NCBI GenBank assembly: GCA_902630355.1
Contig: CACOUL010000013.1
Span: 1 to 55,526, forward strand
From: Planctomycetaceae bacterium
GTDB lineage: Bacteria > Planctomycetota > Planctomycetia > Pirellulales > UBA7805
Length of the DNA: 55,526 nucleotides
Direction of reading: 5' to 3'
Shown here: in pieces, positions 44,650 to 54,395 of the stretch
Layout of the letters: each line of letters begins with the position of its first letter
Position numbering within the stretch: position 1 is the stretch's first letter
Translations under genes and position numbers: made by a program
Notes under the pieces: model-generated
What the model saw: the letters and a program-made list of their open reading frames with translations, nothing else
Told to the model about the DNA's origin: nothing
Database searches by the model: none

Positions 44650-45037
44650 AAGACCTCAGCGGCTACCGGATCGAAGGCCCCTAGGACCCGATGGTGCGGC
44701 GGGCCTCTTCGGTGATGCTTGCATCGCCATCGCGGGAAGATTCGCTTTGCAGCGGAAAAACACCTAGTTTCTGCCCGTCGTTTCGCTGCTTTTCCATCCG
44801 TGCCACAAAGCGGGTAAATGCTCTTGACGACAGATCAGCGGCAAGCTATTTACTCCCCCGCTTCTTCGTCCTTCCTCTCCAAACGAGTCAACCAGCGGGA
44901 GTTAACGGAAACAGCGATCAACGTTGCCGTCGTTTTTCGTTGTGACGGACCTGTAGTTTAACAAAACCTGATTGGCCGCTGCATACGAAACGGTATGCAG
45001 GGCAGGCGGCCACACCTTTGATTCACTAACAAAGAAC
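44650..45037. other. Intergenic region before the secretin, with palindrome 44979-45000
   Basis: No gene seen in 388 bp. CTGCATAC-GAAACG-GTATGCAG (44979-45000) is a perfect 8-bp inverted repeat, 38 bp before the chosen start of the secretin, and could be an operator or a 5'-UTR hairpin. Confidence 0.4.
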
Positions 45038-48000
45038 ATGCATCGCACCAAACATTGTTACCAAAAGATCGTGCAGCAAACACGTTTTCTTGACGCAATT
45101 GGTCTGCGAGCGACCAGTGGAGTTCTTCGCGTGAAAGGTATTTTCTACCTATTGCCTCTGAGCCTGGGCCTGATGTGTAGCGGTATCGGTGTTGCCGTCG
45201 CTGCGCCCGTTGTCCAACCGGTACTCGCCATTTCCGCACAGGGACAACTCTTTTCGCGACAGCCCAAGGAAGATCCTTTCAAGCAGGCAAATGGTAGCAT
45301 TGACCGCCTGATGCAGGAAAAGAAACAGCAGGCACGGGAGCACCTTCGACAAGCAAGGAAGGGTTTGGCTCAGGGTAGCATCAAGACCGCCCGATTCCAC
45401 CACCAACGCGCAGTCACACTCGATGTCAAGTTTGGCGGAGATGAGGATAGTCCGGAAAAACTTTTGGCCGATATCGAGGCCGTCGAGAAAAGATCGCAAG
45501 CGGCATCAACGACCGTAGGGTCGCGACCCACCTCTCCTCAAGCAGGCAACAGCTCACGGCAGACCAATCCGTCCGCCGTTCGTCCCACGGCAAACAACAC
45601 GACAAACAATACCGAGAACCCCGCGGTCGCAGGCAAGCGAGCCCTGTACAATCCACAGGAAGACACCTCCTTCAACCGGCAAGCGACCGCAAGCGGAAAC
45701 GATTCTCTCTTCGTGCCTCCCACCCAGTCGGCACAGCCTGCCGATACGATTCCGCCCGCAACGAATCGCAAAAATACACTTCGACCCCAAAAGGCCTCGG
45801 GGCCAGCAGCGGGCAGCAAGGTGCCAGTGGCGACAGCGAGTGCCGACCAGGGCGACTCTGCTGCGGGGACGGTCGTACTTGAAGCGGACACCGGGCAGAA
45901 CCAGAGACGATCTCAGCAGGCACAAGAGCAGAGTGATACGTTTCTTGAGGAAACGGGGCTTGCGGAGCAGCGATTGCGACAACAAGTCATGGCAGAGGTA
46001 GCGCGACAATCGCGTAAAGCACTCGACATGCGTGCCGAAGACCCTGTGGGTGCCATCGGTGAGATGCAAAAGACGCGTGCCATGATTGAGGAATCCTCGC
46101 TCAAGGCGAGTGACAAGAAGATACTCCTCGCACGCGTCGATCGACTCTTAGTTGAAATGGAAAACTATGTCGAAAAACACCGCGCTGAAATCGAGCTCAA
46201 CGCGAGCAACCAGCAAGTGCTCGATGAACTGGCAAGAAAGCGCGAGTATCGCGTTGAAGTTGACCAGCGGCTTGCGGCACTGGTGGAGGAATACAACCAA
46301 CTGCGCAATGAGCAGCGATTCTACGAAGCGGAGGTCAAGGCCAAGCAGGCACGCACACTCGCTCCCGATGAACCGGTCGTCGTCCAGATGTTCGAGGAAA
46401 TCCGCTTTTATCGGAGAATGGTCAACAACCAGGATCTGCGAGAAAAGAAAGATGACGCCGTCTGGGGAACGCTCAATGCAGTTGAGGTCGCCAGCGTACC
46501 GTTTGGCGATGATCGCGAACCGATGCAATTCATCGATCACGGCGACTGGAAAAAGCTGACCGAGCGCCGTGCCCAGTTCTCCGGTGATCAGGAGCGAGAT
46601 CGGCATCCGACCGAGATCGAAATCGAACGGAAACTCACTACCCCCGTGTCGCTTAAGTTCAAGGATGCGCCTTTGAGCGATGTTGCAGCCCATTTGAAAA
46701 AGATCGGCGATATCAACATCTACCTCGATCCCCAAGGCCTCGCGGAAGAGGGCGTCCACAGTTCGACTCCGGTCACGATTGACTTGAGCCAGGAGATATC
46801 GCTCAAGAGCGCTCTGAATTTGATCCTCAGTCCGCTCCATCTCGACTACGTCATTCAAAATGAAGTTCTCAAGATCACGAGCGAACAATTACGGGATCGA
46901 AACGTTTACTCGAAGACTTACAACGTGGCCGATTTGGTACTCCCGATTCCCAATGCAACGGAGCACAACCAACTCGGACTTCCCGACTCGCTCGCACGTG
47001 GTTACGAGCGAACCAATCAGAATCTTGCTGGGGCCAACGGTTTTCGAGCGCCCCAGATGAATGTCACCACGCAGTCGGGAGTCCCCGGAATTACTGATAT
47101 TGGTGACATTCCCTCAGGCACGCTCGCCCAGTTCGGTGGTGGAGCCGGCGGCATCGGCGGTACGGCAGGTGGCGGCGGTGGTGCTGGCGGTGCCAATCAG
47201 GCCGATTTCGAATCTCTGATGGATTTGATCACCAACACCATTCAGCCCGATACGTGGGACGATCTCGGTGGCGAGGGCCGAATCTCACCGTTTGAAACCA
47301 ACATGAGCCTGGTCGTCAGTCAGACGCAGGAGGTTCACGAGGAAATCGCCGATCTCCTCGAGCAACTTCGACGGCTTCAGGATCTTCAGGTCACGATTGA
47401 GGTCCGCTTCATCAACCTGAGGGACGATTTCTTCGAACAGATCGGCATCGATTTTGATTTGAACATCGACAGCAACGTCTCGGACAACAACTTGCCGAAT
47501 AACGATAATGGCCGCAGCACCACGATCGGCTTAGGATTCGACAACGGTGGTAATCCGACCAATCAGCGTGCCGCCGGACAAAATCCGATTACCAACCTGA
47601 TTAATGGTGCCAACGATATTCAGATACGCCAGGGAAGTTTTGCCGCGGTGCAACCCGGATTCGGCGGTTATGCGGCAAACACGGCCACCACGATGGGCGT
47701 GGCTATCCTCAGCGACTTGGAAGCCTATTTCTTCGTACGGGCGGTCCAGGGAGACAAGCGGACCAACATCCTGCAGTCCCCGAAGGTTACCTTATTCAAC
47801 GGACAAGCCGCCAGTGTGTCGGATCAGATCCAGCAACCCTTCGTCACGAGTGTGACCCCGGTCGTCGGTGACTTTGCGGCCGCTCAGGCTCCGGTGATTG
47901 TGGTCTTGGCCGAGGGCACCTCACTCTCAGTACAAGCGGTCGTCTCACCCGACCGACGCTACGTTCGCCTGACGCTCGTTCCCTTCTTCAGTGAGATCCG

Positions 48001-48403
48001 CGATGTCGACGAATTCACCTTCGAGGGAAGCAGCACCAGCACCGAAGACCGGACCGACTCCAACGAAGAAACCGCTGCCGGCGGTTCGGCGAATTCCTCG
48101 TCCAACAACTCGACGAATTTCACGCAGGGTACTACGATTCAGTTACCGACATTCGCCTTCACGACCGTGACGACGACCGTAAGCGTGCCGGATGGCGGTA
48201 CAGTCCTGCTTGGTGGCGTCAAACGATTGAACGAACAGCGCGACGAAATCGGAACGCCATTCTTGAGCAAGCTCCCTTACGTAAGCCGCCTATTCAAAAA
48301 TGTTGCCATCGGTCGCGAAACCGAGAGTCTGATGCTGATGGTCACGCCGAGAATCATCATCCAACAGGAAGAAGAGGAGTTGCGTGGCATCGCACCTCCC
48401 TAA
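45038..48403 (+). CDS. Secretin (type II/IV-pilus GspD/PilQ-like) with long N-terminal extension
   Basis: 1121 residues from ATG 45038; a TTG at 44972 is less likely. A membrane-like N-terminal region with signal (about 30-55), then a 480-residue Gln/Arg/Ala-rich, mostly helical extension with TPR-like parts. STN/short-domain-like segment at about 535-610 (VSLKFKDAPLSDVAAHLKK, NIYLDPQG), then NLVVSQTQEVHEEIADLLEQ (N-domain) and the secretin core to the end, with VPDGGTVLLGG and LPYVSRLFKN. Gly-rich insert near 700-725. It would form an outer-membrane gate for pili or secretion; the long extension is a planctomycete trait in my recollection. No pilus motor genes adjoin. Confidence 0.88.
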   Translation: MHRTKHCYQKIVQQTRFLDAIGLRATSGVLRVKGIFYLLPLSLGLMCSGIGVAVAAPVVQPVLAISAQGQLFSRQPKEDPFKQANGSIDRLMQEKKQQAREHLRQARKGLAQGSIKTARFHHQRAVTLDVKFGGDEDSPEKLLADIEAVEKRSQAASTTVGSRPTSPQAGNSSRQTNPSAVRPTANNTTNNTENPAVAGKRALYNPQEDTSFNRQATASGNDSLFVPPTQSAQPADTIPPATNRKNTLRPQKASGPAAGSKVPVATASADQGDSAAGTVVLEADTGQNQRRSQQAQEQSDTFLEETGLAEQRLRQQVMAEVARQSRKALDMRAEDPVGAIGEMQKTRAMIEESSLKASDKKILLARVDRLLVEMENYVEKHRAEIELNASNQQVLDELARKREYRVEVDQRLAALVEEYNQLRNEQRFYEAEVKAKQARTLAPDEPVVVQMFEEIRFYRRMVNNQDLREKKDDAVWGTLNAVEVASVPFGDDREPMQFIDHGDWKKLTERRAQFSGDQERDRHPTEIEIERKLTTPVSLKFKDAPLSDVAAHLKKIGDINIYLDPQGLAEEGVHSSTPVTIDLSQEISLKSALNLILSPLHLDYVIQNEVLKITSEQLRDRNVYSKTYNVADLVLPIPNATEHNQLGLPDSLARGYERTNQNLAGANGFRAPQMNVTTQSGVPGITDIGDIPSGTLAQFGGGAGGIGGTAGGGGGAGGANQADFESLMDLITNTIQPDTWDDLGGEGRISPFETNMSLVVSQTQEVHEEIADLLEQLRRLQDLQVTIEVRFINLRDDFFEQIGIDFDLNIDSNVSDNNLPNNDNGRSTTIGLGFDNGGNPTNQRAAGQNPITNLINGANDIQIRQGSFAAVQPGFGGYAANTATTMGVAILSDLEAYFFVRAVQGDKRTNILQSPKVTLFNGQAASVSDQIQQPFVTSVTPVVGDFAAAQAPVIVVLAEGTSLSVQAVVSPDRRYVRLTLVPFFSEIRDVDEFTFEGSSTSTEDRTDSNEETAAGGSANSSSNNSTNFTQGTTIQLPTFAFTTVTTTVSVPDGGTVLLGGVKRLNEQRDEIGTPFLSKLPYVSRLFKNVAIGRETESLMLMVTPRIIIQQEEEELRGIAPP

Positions 48404-48833
48404 TGCGGATCTCTGCTGGCCGAGTCGACTCTTCCTCGTACTCTCTGGCGTCTACGGTGCGGTCGCGGTAGGGCTGAGTGCTTACCGGGCGCACGGACTG
48501 AAAAAATCGCTCGAGACCGCCGGAGTTGCCGCTGAGGAAATTACTCAGCGGGTGGCAAATCTGGGGACCGCCGTCGACCTGACTCTACTGCACACCGTCG
48601 CCCTGCTGGCGGTCATCGCCCTTGCCGCGGGACGCCTGAAGCACGCAGTCTGCCTCACATTTGCCGTCGGCATCTTCCTCTTTGGTGGCTCACTTGCGCT
48701 CCAGAGCGTCTGGGGCATCGCAGCACCCGCTTGGGTGCCTCCTGCCGGCGGCATCTTGCTGATCGCCGGTTGGCTCGGATTGTTACCGCTGGCGTGCTGT
48801 GGCGCGGGTGCAAAAAGTGGGTCAACCTGTTAG
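48384..48833 (+). CDS. DUF423 family membrane protein
   Basis: 149 residues from GTG 48384, 20 bp inside the end of the secretin gene, with GAGGAG upstream. Four membrane helices in the DUF423 order, with the YRAHGLKK segment near the N-terminus and FLFGGSLALQSVWG in the third. DUF423 proteins are small inner-membrane proteins of unknown role. Translation is probably coupled to the secretin. Confidence 0.82.
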   Translation: MASHLPNADLCWPSRLFLVLSGVYGAVAVGLSAYRAHGLKKSLETAGVAAEEITQRVANLGTAVDLTLLHTVALLAVIALAAGRLKHAVCLTFAVGIFLFGGSLALQSVWGIAAPAWVPPAGGILLIAGWLGLLPLACCGAGAKSGSTC

Positions 48834-48891
48834 CCTGAAGAGAACCGAAACGCATTGCTTTCGAGATTTTCTACCGCGACGGAACGGTTGG

Positions 48892-50238
48892 ATGCCACGG
48901 AAAAATCTCCTCATCTTACTGATCGCAGCTGGGCTCTTCCTGCTCTGCTATACCCAAGTCTCGCGTCTGGCCAGGGCGCGGCAACTCGGGGCAATTCTGG
49001 AAGTGATCCGGAACAAAGGGTTGCATTCGGCGGACGAACGTGACCTGTTTAACGTGGCGGCGTCTGCCATGGCGGAATCGCACGATCCCCATTCGAGCTA
49101 TATACCGCCGCCGCATACCGATCGCTATATCGGGATGCTCGATCAGCAACTCACGGGTATCGGAATCAGCGTCCGTCGCGATCCGGAAACCGACGAATTG
49201 ATCGTGCAGTCCCCCATCATCGGCAAACCGTATCCGGCATACGATGCCGGCATGCGGAGCGGGGATCGGATCATCCGTGTTGCGGGAGAAGCCGTCGCAG
49301 GCCAATCACTCCAGGAGGTAACGCAGAGAATTCGTGGCAAGGAAGGAACGGCCGTGGAAATCGTCGTCCGACCGGAAGGGACCGAGGAATTGAAAACGCT
49401 TGAGGTGACCCGATCCGAAATTTTGGTCGACTCGGTAGTCGGCGCGTTCCGCAACCTTGACCTGAGTTGGACTTTTTTGCATCCCACATCACCGAATATC
49501 GCTTACCTGCAAGTGACCGACTTTGGAAAACACACAGTCGATGAACTGCACGCGGCGATCACCGAATTGCAGGCCATGGATCATCTCGACGGAATGATCA
49601 TCGACCTTCGCGATAATTCGGGAGGGTATTTGGATATTGCCGTCGATGCCAGCGATCTATTTCTCGATTCCGGTACGATTGTCACCACGCGGGGTCGCAA
49701 GAATGTGATTCGCGAAACTTATGAGGCGAGTCGCAGAGCGGCACTCCGCGATGTGCCGATGGCGATTCTCATCAACGGTGAGACGGCGAGTGCGAGTGAA
49801 ATTTTCGCGGCGTGCATGCAGGATCATGGGCGAGCCAAGGTGATCGGAAGTCGCTCCTTCGGCAAAGGTTCCGTTCAGCAGATGATTCCTCTGCCCGACG
49901 GTGGCTTGTTGAAGTTGACGACCGCCACCTACCATCGACCGAGTGGCGTGAACATTCATCGCGAGCCACAGATGGGAGAGGAAGCGACCTGGGGGGTAAG
50001 TCCCGACACGGATCTCGAAGTTCCGCTGAGCGAAGAACAGGAGTCGCAGTGGCGTTTGCGACGAAGCGAGCAGATCGCGACACCGAAACGGGCCAAAGAA
50101 GCCGCCAACGTACCGTTGGCCGACCCAGCACTCGAAAAGGCAATTGAAATCCTTAATGCAGAAGAAAGTAAACCTGCATCCGACCCCCAAACCGGGTCCC
50201 ACAAACACCACGCCTTAAACTCAGCCTCATTTACCTGA
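48892..50238 (+). CDS. S41 carboxyl-terminal processing protease
   Basis: 448 residues from ATG 48892; the frame opens at 48799 but overlaps the DUF423 gene and lacks a signal there. One N-terminal membrane helix (6-24) anchors it. A PDZ domain is at about 80-165 (GIGISVRRD, GMRSGDRIIRVAGE), then the S41 catalytic domain at about 185-375: Ser near 303 in TASASE and Lys near 324 in SRSFGKGSVQ form the Ser/Lys dyad. Family role is C-terminal tail cleavage of exported proteins (CtpA/Prc). Both catalytic residues are seen. It lies behind the secretin and DUF423 genes. Confidence 0.9.
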   Translation: MPRKNLLILLIAAGLFLLCYTQVSRLARARQLGAILEVIRNKGLHSADERDLFNVAASAMAESHDPHSSYIPPPHTDRYIGMLDQQLTGIGISVRRDPETDELIVQSPIIGKPYPAYDAGMRSGDRIIRVAGEAVAGQSLQEVTQRIRGKEGTAVEIVVRPEGTEELKTLEVTRSEILVDSVVGAFRNLDLSWTFLHPTSPNIAYLQVTDFGKHTVDELHAAITELQAMDHLDGMIIDLRDNSGGYLDIAVDASDLFLDSGTIVTTRGRKNVIRETYEASRRAALRDVPMAILINGETASASEIFAACMQDHGRAKVIGSRSFGKGSVQQMIPLPDGGLLKLTTATYHRPSGVNIHREPQMGEEATWGVSPDTDLEVPLSEEQESQWRLRRSEQIATPKRAKEAANVPLADPALEKAIEILNAEESKPASDPQTGSHKHHALNSASFT

Positions 50239-50500
50239 TCCCTCCCCGGGATACCAAGCACATTGAAAAAATTGCACGTTTGTCGTACGAGCAGACCACC
50301 CCGCCTTGTCGCTTGCGTTTTTTCATCATCCCTATCTCATTAATTATCAATGACTTAGGAATTTTATTTTGAATTTGCACTTCACGAAGCTCCGTTTGGC
50401 CCTAAATGTGCATATGCATTGATGTGTTGTTCGCCTTCGTGATTCGGGCGAACGGCCGCAATCAAATTCGGTTTTTTGAATGAGTAAAAAGGAGGCAGCC

Positions 50501-50692
50501 ATGGAAGACCGTCGCATTTTTCAAACGACCATTTCGAACACGCCCTATGCGGGCACCGACCACCCGGTGGGCGGCACCACCCTGCTTGAGGAATACGATC
50601 CGTACATCGCCGGATTGATCCGAAAGTTGCAAAAAGAGGTTCGTACCGAGCGCAATCGGTTCCGCAAGAGTTCTGCCGGCGCGCGGGCGTAA
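50501..50692 (+). CDS. Small conserved-looking hypothetical protein
   Basis: 63 residues from ATG 50501 with GGAGG 6 nt upstream, a strong site. The middle reads GTDHPVGGTTLLEEYDPYIAG, then a basic helix IRKLQKEVRTERNRFRK. No membrane or signal. The good ribosome site and codon use support a real gene, but no function is apparent. The 262-bp gap before it holds an A/T-rich tract and a 7-bp hairpin (GTTCGCC/GGCGAAC) around 50430-50456. Confidence 0.6.
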   Translation: MEDRRIFQTTISNTPYAGTDHPVGGTTLLEEYDPYIAGLIRKLQKEVRTERNRFRKSSAGARA

Positions 50693-50737
50693 AAGCGGAA
50701 GCAGACATCCGGTCGGTCGCGGTCACCCCGCTCCACT

Positions 50738-52192
50738 TCAGATCGCGAAACCGACCGGTTTACATTCGTCCGGCTTGGCGTGGGCCAAGGGGGAGGGAAC
50801 TGCTTGGTGAGCCAAGGGTCGCATGTGGGCGGCGATGAAAAACGAGCCGGTCACACAAATCGACCCCGTCTCGCCAGCGCGATCAACCGCAGCACACCAG
50901 GCCGTGCTCGGATCCTCCCGCACCTCCCACGTGGCGTTTATGCCGTCCCCTTCGCCGATGACCTGATCCACGATCTGACCCAGGAACGCCGGATCAGCTG
51001 CCCGACTGCTCTCCGGGTAGCGGGTCAGGATAAGGTGGTCGAAACGGGGAACCAAAAGCCTCAGCATGCCCTCGAGGTCTTTGTCGATGGAACTCGCGAA
51101 AAGCAGAGTACGCGGCTGCTTGATTTTGAGTTGCTCGAGTGTATCAAGCAGTGCCCGAATCGAGGCCACATTGTGTGCCGCGTCGATCACCACGAAGGGA
51201 TGACGGGAAATCAACTCGATTCGTCCGCAACATTGAGCCCGGGCAAGACCTCGCTCCAGCGCCGGCGGTTCCCACTTCCAGCCTTCTGCGGCCAAAAGAT
51301 CGACCGCCGCCAAGGCCAGCGCGGCATTGCTTGCCTGGTGGCGACCGAGGAGTCCCAATTTCAACCCGGTGCGTGTTTTGAGCGGCGATCGTAGCGATTT
51401 GAAATCGAAGGTCGACTGCATCGTTCCCGTACTCGGTGGAGTGTAACGGGCAACCTCAAAGTCCCGATCCATTTCCCAAAGCACGGCATCGTTCTCTTGC
51501 GATTGTTCTCGAATCACATCGCGTGCCGCCGGTTCAACGACGCCACTGATCACCGGAACCCCCGGTTTGATAATCCCGGCTTTCTCCTGGGCGATCAGCG
51601 GCAGCGTATCGCCCAGCTCGCGGGTGTGATCGAGACTGATACTCGTGATGACGGTCAGCACTGGATCGCAGACATTGGTCGAGTCGAGTCGTCCGCCCAT
51701 ACCGACCTCCAACACTGCCAAATCGACATCTTGCTGCGCAAAGTAGAGCATCGCGACAGCGGTCGTTACTTCAAAATAGGTAGGGCCGCGTCCCGACTCG
51801 CGATCCATCGCCTCGACGAAAGGCCGCACCTCCCAGAGCAGGTCGGCGAGCTGCGATTCGGTGCAGGGTTTCCCATCCACGACGAACCGTTCTTCGACGT
51901 GGTGCAAATGGGGGGAGGTGTATAGGCCCACACGGTAACCCTGCTCGCAGGCCACCGCACTGATCATCGCAGCGGTGGATCCTTTCCCTTTGGTCCCCGC
52001 AATGTGGACGATGGGAAACGCGTTCTGCGGATCACCGAGCCGCCGGAGTAGATTGCGCATCGAATCGAGTTGAAACGACTTCACTCCGCGGGCACCACCG
52101 CGCTCGTAGTTCTCGCGATTTGCAAGAAACTCCATCGCTTCGCGGTAATTCTCTGATTCGCGGTAATTTTGAGCAGTCGTGTCGGTTTGCAT
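50738..52192 (-). CDS. folC: Folylpolyglutamate synthase / dihydrofolate synthase
   Basis: 484 residues from ATG 52192. Mur-ligase fold: P-loop GTKGKGST at about 65-72, LYTSPHL about 30 residues on, the GMGGRLDSTN omega-loop region, and SLDHTRELGDTLPLIAQEKAGI. C-terminal domain has VIDAAHN. The enzyme adds glutamate to folates, and bifunctional types also make dihydrofolate from dihydropteroate. All key Mur-ligase motifs are seen; whether both activities are present cannot be told. Confidence 0.93.
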   Translation of the reverse strand: MQTDTTAQNYRESENYREAMEFLANRENYERGGARGVKSFQLDSMRNLLRRLGDPQNAFPIVHIAGTKGKGSTAAMISAVACEQGYRVGLYTSPHLHHVEERFVVDGKPCTESQLADLLWEVRPFVEAMDRESGRGPTYFEVTTAVAMLYFAQQDVDLAVLEVGMGGRLDSTNVCDPVLTVITSISLDHTRELGDTLPLIAQEKAGIIKPGVPVISGVVEPAARDVIREQSQENDAVLWEMDRDFEVARYTPPSTGTMQSTFDFKSLRSPLKTRTGLKLGLLGRHQASNAALALAAVDLLAAEGWKWEPPALERGLARAQCCGRIELISRHPFVVIDAAHNVASIRALLDTLEQLKIKQPRTLLFASSIDKDLEGMLRLLVPRFDHLILTRYPESSRAADPAFLGQIVDQVIGEGDGINATWEVREDPSTAWCAAVDRAGETGSICVTGSFFIAAHMRPLAHQAVPSPLAHAKPDECKPVGFAI

Positions 52193-52367
52193 TGCAACGT
52201 GTGACGGCTGTTTCCCTGAACTGAACGCGGGCATCGCGGGCGACGGCGCACGAGAAAATCCCTCTCTTTTTTATCGACTGGGAGCGAGAAACTCCAGCCC
52301 CACAGGACCGCTCGCGACGGTGTGCTTGCATCGCAAAGTTACGGATCGCACGGGCAGAATGGAGACT

Positions 52368-53018
52368 TTAGGATGTGCCTTCTTGCTTCTTCTTGCTCAG
52401 CATCTTTCCAATTTTTCGCAAAGCGTCGGTTGCAGCAGAGCGGGTATCGACCTGCCCTTTGGCATCGACCTCCTCGCCTACCCCTTTGCCCTCCTCGCCC
52501 CTCAGGTGCTCCGCGTCATGTGCGGATTCCATGCGGTGAGGATCGATTCCCGCAAGCGGAGATTCTTCGTCCCTGCCCGCCTTGTAAGCCGCTCCCGGAT
52601 CGGAATGATCGAGCCAATCGTCCACAATCTCCTCACTTCGCAAGGAGGACGAGGGCTGCTTGACCACGCGCTTTTGCTTTTCCCGCGCATCGTCGTGACC
52701 GCTGATCAACCTTGAGGAGGGCGAAGCAGTCCATTGGACTAGGAATCGAAGTGGCCCGACGGCAAGCAGACTCCCCGGTTGGAGCGGGCGTTCGCGGTCG
52801 ACCCGCACGCCATCGACATAGGTTCCGTTCTTGCTACTGAAGTCGATCACTGAAACGTAATCGCCCTCGACGATCACGGCACAGTGATGCCGACTCACCA
52901 CGTCGCTGTTGCAGCGAAGATGACAATCCCGGTCGCGACCAATCACGAACTTGGGAACATCGACAACGACCTCTTCACCCTTGCGAGGGCCGCTGGCAAC
53001 CACCAGTCTCAACCGCAC
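52368..53018 (-). CDS. FHA-domain protein
   Basis: 216 residues from GTG 53018. FHA domain at about 5-95 with the conserved phosphothreonine-binding set: GRDRDCHL (Gly, Arg), SRHH and NGTYVDG. It should bind phosphothreonine on a Ser/Thr kinase substrate. The tail is charged and disordered-looking, ending KMLSKKKQEGTS. No signal peptide. The kinase partner is not in the window. Confidence 0.88.
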   Translation of the reverse strand: MRLRLVVASGPRKGEEVVVDVPKFVIGRDRDCHLRCNSDVVSRHHCAVIVEGDYVSVIDFSSKNGTYVDGVRVDRERPLQPGSLLAVGPLRFLVQWTASPSSRLISGHDDAREKQKRVVKQPSSSLRSEEIVDDWLDHSDPGAAYKAGRDEESPLAGIDPHRMESAHDAEHLRGEEGKGVGEEVDAKGQVDTRSAATDALRKIGKMLSKKKQEGTS

Positions 53019-53165
53019 CTGCTCTTCTCCTCATTCTCGGCAGTTGCCCCACCCCTGATAGCCGCATCGCTAGAGCATGACAAAAAACAGCATGGCAAAA
53101 AACGACCAAGCACGCAAATTTTCATCAAACCGCACCTGGCAAGATGAAGGTACGGAAGACAAGCC

Positions 53166-53235
53166 AAAACGGTTTGTTCGCTCTAGAACCAGTCGCTATT
53201 GAGATACATTCTCAATAGCGACTGGGTACCGTTTT
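53166..53235. repeat. Long imperfect hairpin (16-bp stem plus 8-bp outer stem)
   Basis: CCAGTCGCTATTGAGA (53189-53204) and its exact complement at 53210-53225 leave a 5-base loop. Outside it AAAACGGT (53166-53173) pairs with ACCGTTTT (53228-53235), with 15 bases unpaired on the left and two on the right. It lies between the divergent FHA and ABC genes. It is not followed by a T run on either strand, so a terminator is unlikely. The rest of 53019-53462 shows no gene. Confidence 0.7.
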
Positions 53236-53462
53236 ACGATGCGCCTGAAAACGCAGCAAGAGGGTCAAGGAAATTTTTTTAAAAACTGGGTTCATACCGC
53301 ACCCTTCCAATCCGTCGCGACTCCGGTATCCAACTCCCCGCGGAGCGGCAGCACACCTGAATGCTTGCCGGAGCGGTAACAGAACCCTATATTCCAATCC
53401 TTCCGCTGCGCAACTGCAGCCCTCGCCGCCGAGTGCATCCCTTGGACATACGGAGATTTTCC

Positions 53463-54374
53463 ATGGTTTCCCCTGCCCCACGCAACGTGGTCATCGAAAC
53501 GCGGAATCTTTCGAAGGTGTATCGCGACTTCTGGGGGCGACAGAAAGTACGCGCCCTGCGGGCCCTGGACCTGACGGTCGAGGAGGGGGAAATTTTTGGC
53601 CTGCTCGGTCCGAATGGTTCGGGGAAATCGACGACGATTAAAATTCTGCTCGGGCTGCTTTTTCCCACCGGAGGCGACGCCCTCGTCTTCGGCCAACCGG
53701 CGACCGAGGTCTCTAAGAACCACCGGATCGGCTACCTCCCCGAGGAATCGTATCTCTATCGTTTTCTCAACGCATACGAAACGCTCGACTTTTACGGTCG
53801 GCTTTTCAATATGCCGGCTGCCGAGAGAGAAAAGCAAAGTCGGCAGTTGATCGAAACGGTGGGCCTCTCCCACGCCGCCCGGCGTCCGCTCAAAGAGTAC
53901 TCCAAGGGCATGACGCGGCGCATCGGACTTGCCCAGGCGCTGATCAACGACCCGGATCTGGTCTTACTCGACGAGCCGACCAGCGGCCTGGATCCGATCG
54001 GGACCAAGGACATGAAGGACATGATCCTCAATCTCAAGGAGCAAGGCAAAACCGTGATACTCTGCAGCCACCTGCTGGCCGATGTCCAGGATGTCTGCGA
54101 TCGCATTGCCATTTTACATCAGGGAGAACTCAAAGAACTCGGCCGGGTCGATGCCCTGTTGCGCAAACGCGACCTGACACAAATCCAGTCGACCCAACTG
54201 ACTCCGGAAGTGGAAAAAGAGGTCTGCGATCTGATTCGCGAGCGGGGCGGCCAGGTGCTCTCGACCGAAAACCCCACCAGCACCCTCGAAGACTTGTTTC
54301 TCTCGATTGTCCGGGAGAGCGAGGCAAAACCGGGCAAACGGGCAGCAAGCGAAAAATCGGAAACGCAGCAGTAG
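53463..54374 (+). CDS. ABC transporter ATP-binding protein
   Basis: 303 residues from ATG 53463 (GGAG upstream). Walker [11 protein letters not shown] at about 48, Q-loop region near 90, ABC signature YSKGMTRR at about 145, Walker [11 protein letters not shown] at about 165, and the H-loop in CSHLLAD. The signature has SKGMT in place of LSGGQ, as common in ABC-2 exporters of the CcmA/DrrA type. The permease begins 21 nt after its stop, so both form one exporter. Confidence 0.93.
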   Translation: MVSPAPRNVVIETRNLSKVYRDFWGRQKVRALRALDLTVEEGEIFGLLGPNGSGKSTTIKILLGLLFPTGGDALVFGQPATEVSKNHRIGYLPEESYLYRFLNAYETLDFYGRLFNMPAAEREKQSRQLIETVGLSHAARRPLKEYSKGMTRRIGLAQALINDPDLVLLDEPTSGLDPIGTKDMKDMILNLKEQGKTVILCSHLLADVQDVCDRIAILHQGELKELGRVDALLRKRDLTQIQSTQLTPEVEKEVCDLIRERGGQVLSTENPTSTLEDLFLSIVRESEAKPGKRAASEKSETQQ

Positions 54375-54395
54375 GACGCGTATCGGACCAAGATC

